Shown here: piece by piece, positions 57,236 through 64,000 of the stretch | How positions within the stretch are numbered: position 1 is the first letter of the stretch | Layout of the letters: each line of letters opens with the position of its first letter | DNA from: Actinomortierella ambigua | Lineage: Eukaryota; Mortierellomycota; Mortierellomycetes; Mortierellales; Mortierellaceae | Assembly (NCBI GenBank): GCA_016098155.1 | Contig: JAAAJB010000131.1 | Span: forward strand, 1-64,000 | Length of the DNA stretch: 64,000 nt | Direction: 5' to 3' | Made by a program: the position numbers and the translations under genes | The notes under the pieces: model-generated | What the model was told of the DNA's origin: nothing | The model's database searches: none | What the model saw: the letters and a program-made list of their open reading frames with translations, nothing else

Positions 57236-58380
57236 GCAGCTTGTCTTCGTCAAGCATTCCATCCTTTTGCATTTTTGTATATCCTTTCTCCCAACCCTTT
57301 CATCCCATCTCCACTTCATTCTTGTACCAATAAAAAAAACTGTCCACATTTCATTCATTTCGAGCTTCCACTATGTAGGCTAATACACCTCTACCACTCC
57401 ACAAAGACTAGGCACAACCACCGAGCCTAGACTTTACGCCGTCTATTCTTGTATCCAACTGCTCGGTCATGTTGAGAAAGAAAAAAGGGTGGTGGTGGTG
57501 GGGGTTCTCTATCGTCGCTCACAATAAAGAGTCGCACAGAATCGCCTTTCTCGGGCTATTTTCAATAAAACTTACAGGCGTTACATGGCCCGCTCCTTTA
57601 ACTCGTTGGCAAACTGAGAGCAGCATGCTCTACCACAGGCAGCACAGAGATGACCTTTGTGTGTCATGAGACCTACAATCGAGCGGGTGAAAGGCTATGT
57701 GCTCTTGTTGAGTGGGCGAGAACTTTAAATGGCCCTCGCAAGTACAAGAGGCTCAGTCGTTCTATATTTTTCTCACATGCCTGAGCATCAAGACGGCAGA
57801 CCGGCAGGGTGCACACGCCACTCGCGAATGTATTATGGTTTAAAAACATGAACTGGAAGGGGGGGTACTCACCCGCGACCCACTAAGAAGTCCTGCATTT
57901 TTAGAGCCTTCTAACCCCTTGACATTTACTTCGAAGTTTTACGTTGCCCTCAGGGCTATCCATATAACCGATCTTCTTGAAATGACAAAAATGATCACTG
58001 CATTGAGCAAATTCTTCTCTACCTATTTTTCACAGCTAGGGCCGTCTGGAGTGCGAGTTGCGCCGGAGACCATAGCCAGCTGCACACTGTTCGAGACTGA
58101 GTGAAAGACAACATCTGTTGTCAGACTATCTGTGTTCATCTTTCGATATTTTGGGAAATGAAATGTGACACGAGAAAGCAAGCGTTCCCACAAACAGAGA
58201 GTGGGTATGGCCCATGGAAGATTACGCATAGTGGCCATGATTGCTTTTAAAGCCTACCTGTTGCTCCTCTTTCTTTCATGCCCTCGCTTTCTCTCTATAG
58301 ACCTTAATCTACAGGCCAACACGCATCCACATAAAAGTTCTTTCCTCTCCCTCCCCTCCCCCGACCTGTCTCCTGCCACA
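57236..58380. other. Intergenic, no gene seen
   Basis: AATAAA near 57330 is a likely elongase polyadenylation signal. The rest contains only short frames. A minus-strand stretch near 57600-57650 resembles a tRNA D-arm but lacks the T-arm (see rejected list). CT-rich text before 58381 is probably 5' UTR of the next gene. Confidence 0.45.
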
Positions 58381-60180
58381 ATGTACCTAACCCAAGAGGA
58401 GAGTGTCCTTCTTTTCACTACCATCCGCATTGCTCTGTCATCGACATCCCTCTTCCTGATCTCCCACATCGCATCAAATACGTATAATCTCACATACCTC
58501 GAGCGTATCAATGGCGGCTTCCTAGCAGCTGTCAATTACCTTTGCTGCACTCGGTTCTCCTCTCGCCGTCGACACATTTATGGTCGCGCCTTGGTTGCTC
58601 TCACAATTCTCATCTCGGTGACACTTTCGATCCTCCCATCCGCCCTTAGCAAGATCTACCCAGTGAAGGTAGTCCATCGCGACTCTAAGGAAATACTGGA
58701 TGTTTCCTCCATGATCATCAAACCTACCCGCCTCGAACCAAACAAAACAAGTGCCGAGCAGGTGCTCTTCAATATGGGTGTGCAGCTGGATGGCAGGATA
58801 TTCCACAGCTACACAAAAGAAATGCCTCTGCAGCTACCATGCAAAGGCATAGTATTGGAGAATATCCGACCTTCTGTCATTTGTCACGATGAGATGCTCG
58901 TTATTGGCCCATGGGCCCTACACAATAGATCGCTCGCCATCGATGCTGCGAATAGCCAGGGTGATCCTATGGCGGGCATGCCCTTTAATGCAACTTATTC
59001 AGGAGGACAATTCAATTATTATAACGCGACCGCAAGGAACCCCTATTTCGGAATGATGCAGATGTTTCAATTCGCGGCACAGTTATATAACTTTTCATTC
59101 CAAGATATGGTTTCCAGCGGCCCCAGAACCCTCGAAGCATGCCTAAATCAATCATTTTTTGACCGCAGGTGTGTCCGGCAGAGCATCGGATATATGGTGG
59201 GAAGGAAGCAAGGGCGGTCATTCTTGATCACGCGACGAGTTTACACTCAGACCATCATGCACGCCAGCAACATAACAAATCCTTTTGGTACGATACCTAA
59301 AGGCATGTACTACTTTCCCGCCCAGTCCTGTCAAGGCTTTCCCACTCAGATCCTCCGCACCATGTGCGCACAAATTGCAAGTTTGGGTCGACCACACGAT
59401 GGAGGCTTCTATAGCATCCAGAAAAACGAACAACGTCCCGATGGAAGCGTACACTGGGATGTCATAAATGCCTATCCCACACTTCTGGTCAATAATGGTA
59501 GCACCCAAACGATGTCTATCGTTGTTGAGGCCTTTCATCTCGATATACACGCGGCCATGTTCGACTCGGTTCTCGTATCTGACACAGACGTTCCTCGCAT
59601 ATCCCATAACGTCGCCGTCGAGATAGTAGGCCAGGAGTCTTTCGAAGCCATGTACATTGTACCCGATACCGTTGGTCCGAACGACCACTCCTGGATTGAT
59701 TGGGGATTCTCAGACGCCGACAGACAAAACCTGACTGAGATGCTATTCCGAGGAACCGATCTCAATAGTGGCCGGTTCATCGTTCTCATACCCGAGATGC
59801 TGGTCGACATCCCCATCTGGGTAGTTCTCGTGCTCTTCGGTTGGAGTCTCTTGATGTTTGCCCTCGCCTTTGTCTGCTCCCGTGGTGTTCCTTCCATCGT
59901 CCGTGAGCCCATGTCCGAGATCTTCCCAGAAGTCAAGACACCAAAAGTCGAAATCGCTCGACGGTTCCCGATCCCTCTCCCCTTTAGCTTTGGTCGTCGG
60001 GTCGCGAACCTTATATTGGAGCCTCAGGCCCTTGTTCCCGACCCTTTTGGCAACACCGTGCGCCCACTTCGAATCAAGATGGAAATTGACAGTGATAGCG
60101 AAGACGCCATGATGCTCCTGGACAGCTTTTCATGTGCAACTTTCGACTCCACCCGAGGCTCTGTGTACCATGGGAGGTAG
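58381..60180 (+). CDS. Uncharacterised 599-aa membrane glycoprotein candidate
   Basis: One uninterrupted frame. I choose the ATG at 58381 (MYLTQEESVLLF) over an in-frame upstream ATG because it directly follows a CT-rich leader. Hydrophobic segments: about residues 8-30 and 75-95 near the N-terminus and about 475-500 near the C-terminus (MLVDIPIWVVLVLFGWSLLM). Between them lies a large domain of about 370 residues with many N-glycosylation sequons (e.g. NKTS, NRSL, NATY, NATA, NQSF, NITN, NGST) and conserved-looking Cys residues, so it is probably lumenal or extracellular. A short basic-then-acidic cytosolic tail of about 100 residues follows. The architecture suggests a secretory-pathway or plasma-membrane protein. 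Family not recognised. Confidence 0.75.
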   Translation: MYLTQEESVLLFTTIRIALSSTSLFLISHIASNTYNLTYLERINGGFLAAVNYLCCTRFSSRRRHIYGRALVALTILISVTLSILPSALSKIYPVKVVHRDSKEILDVSSMIIKPTRLEPNKTSAEQVLFNMGVQLDGRIFHSYTKEMPLQLPCKGIVLENIRPSVICHDEMLVIGPWALHNRSLAIDAANSQGDPMAGMPFNATYSGGQFNYYNATARNPYFGMMQMFQFAAQLYNFSFQDMVSSGPRTLEACLNQSFFDRRCVRQSIGYMVGRKQGRSFLITRRVYTQTIMHASNITNPFGTIPKGMYYFPAQSCQGFPTQILRTMCAQIASLGRPHDGGFYSIQKNEQRPDGSVHWDVINAYPTLLVNNGSTQTMSIVVEAFHLDIHAAMFDSVLVSDTDVPRISHNVAVEIVGQESFEAMYIVPDTVGPNDHSWIDWGFSDADRQNLTEMLFRGTDLNSGRFIVLIPEMLVDIPIWVVLVLFGWSLLMFALAFVCSRGVPSIVREPMSEIFPEVKTPKVEIARRFPIPLPFSFGRRVANLILEPQALVPDPFGNTVRPLRIKMEIDSDSEDAMMLLDSFSCATFDSTRGSVYHGR

Positions 60181-60249
60181 CACTCTTGTTTTCTCCCAAC
60201 CGTACCTTCCGAGAAAAGGAAGGAAAGGAATGCCTGTTCTACCATCTCG

Positions 60250-60750
60250 TTATTGTGCTCTCTTGCCCTTCCCCCTTTTTTGACTCTCTTGTTTCGACTA
60301 TTCTGTACAACATGAAGTATGTTGATCGAAATTTGGAAGACTTGACTATCTAAATGCCATACCTACAGGATAAAGTGAATAAAGAGAAGAAGACCTTGGG
60401 TCAAACCACCATGGTTCACAGAACAATAAAAGAAGACATATCTTCCTGGACATTTATTGCATCGAAACACTGCACAATATGATTTAGGAGGAACGCCATA
60501 AGAAATGAAAAAATAACGTAGGCAGCGGACATGATGATGTTGCTGTGGATGGGAGGATGGAAGGGTATACTTTAAGAAGGAGCACGGTATACAAGGCTCT
60601 ACGGAACTACCTTGCTAAGTGCTCTGGTCAAAAAAAAAAAAAAAAAAAAAAAACATCGAAAACGCGCCTCCTAACTCCCCTTACTACGACGCGCCGTTTG
60701 TCAATAATCTATCGGAAAATCCCATTTTACTTTGCTATCACCTCAATTGC
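60250..60750. other. AT-rich intergenic DNA with a poly-A run
   Basis: A 22-nt poly-A run lies near 60631. AATAAA occurs near 60379 and 60424. No gene seen. Confidence 0.4.
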
Positions 60751-61165
60751 ACACACTAGAAACAGCAGCCACAAGGCGTGACGGTGGCCTCAAGAACGGC
60801 TTTGCAAGACTCGCTCGTCTTTTGACGGGCCATTCTGTTGGCGTCGTGCTTGGCGGCGGGGGTGCCCGTGGTATTGCGCAATTGGGCGTCATTCAGACTT
60901 TAGAGAAGGCCGGGATCCCCGTAGATATCGTGGGCGTGACGTCGATGGGGACGTTCATTGGCGGTCTGTATTCGCCCGAAGCCGACCAGGCGTCGGCGTT
61001 TATACATGATGGTGTGGGACTTTACATATCCAGTGACATCGTGGACAACAGGCCACGAGTTTAATCGTGGTATCTGGAAACACGCAGATTCGGGATTTCT
61101 AGCTTCGTACTATTGCAACACAACCAACATTACGCCCTCGAGCATGGAGATTCATCAGATGGGAT
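60750..61165 (+). pseudogene. Fragment of NTE1-like patatin phospholipase
   Basis: Piece of the neuropathy-target-esterase (NTE1/PNPLA6) lysophospholipase domain. One frame reads [20 protein letters not shown], the oxyanion-hole motif GGGGARG, then [16 protein letters not shown], where the nucleophile elbow GTSxG has Val for the first Gly. Near 61020 the match jumps to another frame, [18 protein letters not shown] followed by [14 protein letters not shown]. Everything upstream (cyclic-nucleotide-binding and membrane parts) and the catalytic Asp region downstream is missing. It is a decayed duplicate; the working gene should be elsewhere in the genome. Confidence 0.85.
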
Positions 61166-61296
61166 GTTTTTTAAGTAGTTTATCGAGAAGAAGAAAAAAA
61201 AGATCTATTTGAGAGCTGGAATACTTAAAAAAAAAAAGGCTTTGGCAAAGAGGCTCGAGAAAAAAAAGTCTTGGAAGAAATGGATAGAGAACCAGC

Positions 61297-62752
61297 TTAC
61301 GCCTGCTTATGACCGCGACCACGACCGCGACTAGGGCCACGAGCACGAGGCTCTGTCGACATCGAAGAGCGCGTCTGGCGCAGGGTGTCCATGGAGCGCG
61401 TCTGGCGCGGGGTGTCCATGGAGCGCGTCTGGCGTGGGGTGTCCATGGAGCGCGTGAGATTGATGGGCTTGGAAGCCGCAGTAGCTTTACTGCGTCGAGT
61501 CGATGATGAGGGCGCTGCTGGCGCAGAAGCCTTGGCGGCGGTGGCGGCGGTGGCGGCGGTGGCGGCAGCCTTCGGGGCCACAGCCTTGGGTTTGGGCGCA
61601 GCAGCAGCGGCCTGGATAGCCCTTTGACCGCTGCGCTTCTGGATGGCCTTTGGCTTGTTGACTTTTGTTTGCGAGGAGGTCTTGCCAGATGGTGGTGGTG
61701 CCCCGGCTTCAGCCGCGGCCTCAGCGGCCAGATCGGTATTGCGGGCCGCGGTAGCCTTGGGTCGGGTCAATGCAATGCGGGAGCCGTTCTTGGAAGTGTA
61801 CATGATGCGAGGCTCACGGGCTTTAACGGCGTCGCGGATGACGGTGTTGAATAAGGTCTCATAGGCACTGTTCTTGGTGTCGTAGTTGTTCTCGATGTAG
61901 TGCCTGATTATTTTGCGGGTGGAACCCCTGTTGTCCTTGAGCTTGCGGATGGCGTCCTATAAGATTTTTTTTCATTGGCATGAAATTAAAGCGTGTAGCA
62001 AAGGAACATAGAGAGAGGAGCGGGAGAAATGTGAATTTGCTATGGGTATGTAGGGTGAAGACTCAAACAATAAACAAAAGACTTTGAATGGGGCGGGTTG
62101 AGTTGAATACGAGAACTTACCAAGATGGCCTCCAATAGGTTGTTCTGTCTAATCTTCTGCTTTGCTGGTTTGGCGGTGCCCCGACTACTGCCTTCACCGC
62201 CATTGTCATTGCCATCGTCATTGACAGCGCCATCGTCATTGACAGCGCCATCGTCATTGCCAGCACCAGCATCAGCGCCAACGGCAGCGCCAGCGCCATC
62301 GTCATGGCCAGCACCATCACCTGCAACTTCACCTGCACCTTCACCATCGCTTGCACTGCTGCTGCTGCTGCTGCTGCGATGGCTACGGCCTGGAGAGGAT
62401 TGTTCACTTGAACTGGAGATTACGATCGGCTGGGAGGGGTGGCCCGCCGTGACAGCGATAGTGTTGATGGAAGTAGTTGTCGGGCTGCGTGGGTGGCTGG
62501 GGCTTCCTGTTTGGGTCAAAGTATCGACCGAGGGATGGTTTGGATGAGGAGGCGGAGGCGGAGTGAGGGCACCGGCAGATTGAGTTGGCGAGTGGACTTC
62601 GCCATTGTTAGGATTGAGCGGGAGGTCTTAGAGGAAGGGAGGGAGGTCAAAAAGGTGGGTTTGGAAAGAGGATTAGCGGCCTTTTCTCACCCCTCTTTCT
62701 ATTATCAGACCTTTCACTGTTCATGCCTTTGTTTCGTGTACTTACCTTCCAT
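61297..62752 (-). CDS. Linker-histone-like protein with H15 domain
   Basis: Three exons: 62752-62746 (only ATGGAAG), 62626-62121 and 61956-61297, GT-AG, 1173 nt in phase, 390 aa. The winged-helix H1/H5 domain spans about residues 158-236 and crosses intron 2 (NNLLEAIL then DAIRKLKDNRGSTRKIIRHY, IENNYDTKN). It would bind nucleosomal linker DNA. The C-terminus is Ala/Lys/Pro-rich like H1 tails, then has three RSMDT(P/L)RQT repeats, whose T-P sites could be CDK targets, and an RGRGRGHK end. Unlike typical H1, about 155 residues precede the domain: Pro/Ser-rich, then a Gly/Asp/Ala-rich acidic run. Such an acidic N-terminus is unusual, so a specialised chromatin protein is also possible. The start is set by the splice phase, because exon 2 has no in-frame ATG before the conserved part. 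Confidence 0.8.
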
Positions 62753-64000
62753 TGAGAAGGTAGAAGGGATTCTTTGGGGGTAAGTGTAAAGAGCGTGCAG
62801 AACTTGGTCAAGCGTTGTAGGTGAGGAAAAGCAATAGTGGAAGATGGAGAAAGGGAGAGAGAGAGAGAGAGGGGGGGTATTTATACTCGGTAAAGAGGAT
62901 CCTGAAGACAAGAGAGTGAAAGAGAGAGAAAGAGAGAGTGAAAGAGAGAGGGTGAAAGAGAGAGGGTGAAAGAGAGTGGTGGCTATTTTCGGTAATCGCC
63001 CCCGCAAAAAAAAAAAGATGCACGGAGAGGGGCCGCATCCATAATTCGTTTTCGAGTTTCATGTGCTCTTCCTCCGTCATAGACAAACTCAAACCATACT
63101 CATGGTCTATAGTCGAAACCAGCACCTATAGCATATGGCATCTGAAAGAGCAAACGAACGAACGAACGAACGAACGAACGTCTGGCTACGAACCCCTTCC
63201 TCCACACAACGTGAATGTCGCTTGTCTTTTCATGGCCTCATATTTGCACGTTGTGTTGTTTCCTCCCCCCCCCCCCCCCCGTTTTGTGTGTGTACCACGA
63301 TAAAGCTCTGTCCCTGGGCGTCATCTTTTCCCACAAAATCCTGCGGCTTTGATCCTCATTATTTTAGCCTCACCGCCATGTTTTCTTTTTTTTTTCTTTC
63401 AGTCGATGCATAAATTAGAGTAACCTCGTCTCTGGGATTGAGTGCAAACATATGCACCACAACAAACCATCGATCCACAATTGTCGCCATGATCATATGA
63501 ACAGTCGTCCACTATACACTTAGGAAATGCGAACTTACCTGGTTATTCAACTACCACCACCATCATTTCTGCGCCAAGAATGGCAAAGGTGCGTTGTTGG
63601 CAAAGTCTCACTGTTTTTGTTGACCATCATCCCCCCCCTCACCTGTCCGTCCCTTGTCTAAACCTTCGCCGTTACACTAGAACGTTTAGCGAAAAAAAAA
63701 CCGAGGCGGTAGTATTCTACATTGGTCATTCAGGAACTAATAGATGCAATCCTGAGGCATAAGGCATCATAGAGGTTATTTGTTTTCTTGCCTCGTCTTG
63801 TTTGCTTTCGAGCGAGGAGGCTGATTTTTTTTTTTTTTTTTTTTTTTTAACTCCAAGTGTGGTATTACTTGTGAGGCGGGGTCGCGGGAATAACAAGTCA
63901 GATAACAGCCATGAAGGAGGGGCTATGCCTGTGGATCATTCTGTCTCCCCAAAAACTCTCTCGAGCTTGGTTCCCTCCAGGTATTCCCTTGCCACACAAG
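62753..64000. other. Low-complexity DNA upstream of the H15 gene
   Basis: Contains GA-rich runs (62850-62980), a C run near 63268-63281 and poly-T near 63826-63848. It should include the H15 gene promoter. The small frames present have no recognisable features, and no gene can be supported up to the window end. Confidence 0.45.
63153..63180. repeat. (AACG)7 tetranucleotide repeat
   Basis: Seven perfect AACG units. Confidence 0.9.

Noticed and set aside
57595..57665. tRNA-like D-arm (TGGTAGAGCA) on the minus strand
   Set aside because: No T-arm GGTTCGAATCC-like segment or acceptor stem follows, so no cloverleaf.
1..64000. CRISPR arrays, rRNA genes, bacterial-type operons
   Set aside because: No regularly spaced direct repeats of CRISPR type, no rRNA text, and gene structure is eukaryotic throughout.

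Overview
The window is nuclear DNA of a filamentous fungus, almost certainly of the Mortierellaceae (Mucoromycota). The reasons are many short GT-AG introns, fungal housekeeping proteins (NOT1, Spp2, Sus1, an RBM5/10-like splicing factor), and a 273-aa ELO fatty-acid elongase very close to MALCE1 of Mortierella alpina as I recall it. I ran no search. Exon limits come from splice signals, reading phase and homology between copies inside the window.

Layout. (1) 1.1-5.1 kb: RBM5/10-like splicing factor, minus strand. (2) 5.85-38.9 kb: an accessory block built from two gene families in one orientation. Family K is a protein kinase fused to about 16 Sel1 repeats (K1 5.85-8.8 kb and K3 34.1-37.0 kb intact, K2 13.7-16.5 kb dead). 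Family X is an eight-exon gene with a divergent PD-(D/E)XK-like region and a basic tail (XC 27.4-29.8 kb open throughout; XA 10.3-13.0 and XD 30.3-33.5 kb broken at the 5' end; XB 17.2-18.0 and XE 37.7-38.5 kb 5'-truncated). K and X alternate, and flanking repeats (hairpin-bearing K 3' flanks, AAAAATAAA-type leaders, X-K spacers) are shared. Between the copies lie a DDE transposase relic, two unrecognised minus-strand genes (19.9-21.4 and 22.6-24.5 kb) and a DCR2-like phosphatase gene whose 3' end was copied to 29.8 kb. (3) 39.2-41.9 kb: a two-exon gene with a tentative NYN-like fold and a decayed partial copy. (4) 42.3-43.5 kb: a four-helix membrane protein. (5) 44.4-51.8 kb: NOT1, scaffold of CCR4-NOT, seven exons, 2171 aa. 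(6) 52.5-54.9 kb: the spliceosome G-patch protein Spp2 and the TREX-2/SAGA subunit Sus1, divergent from a 166-bp promoter. (7) 56.0-57.2 kb: ELO elongase. (8) 58.4-60.2 kb: a 599-aa membrane glycoprotein candidate. (9) 60.75-61.2 kb: a frameshifted NTE1 (patatin) fragment. (10) 61.3-62.75 kb: a linker-histone-like H15 protein with a 7-nt first coding exon. The rest is low-complexity DNA.

The ordinary genes on both sides are mostly RNA-processing and transcription genes. The K/X block looks like a recombining accessory locus, with duplication, truncation and insertion in nearly every copy. The repeated K-X adjacency is the most likely place for an undescribed system; a joint function is inference only.
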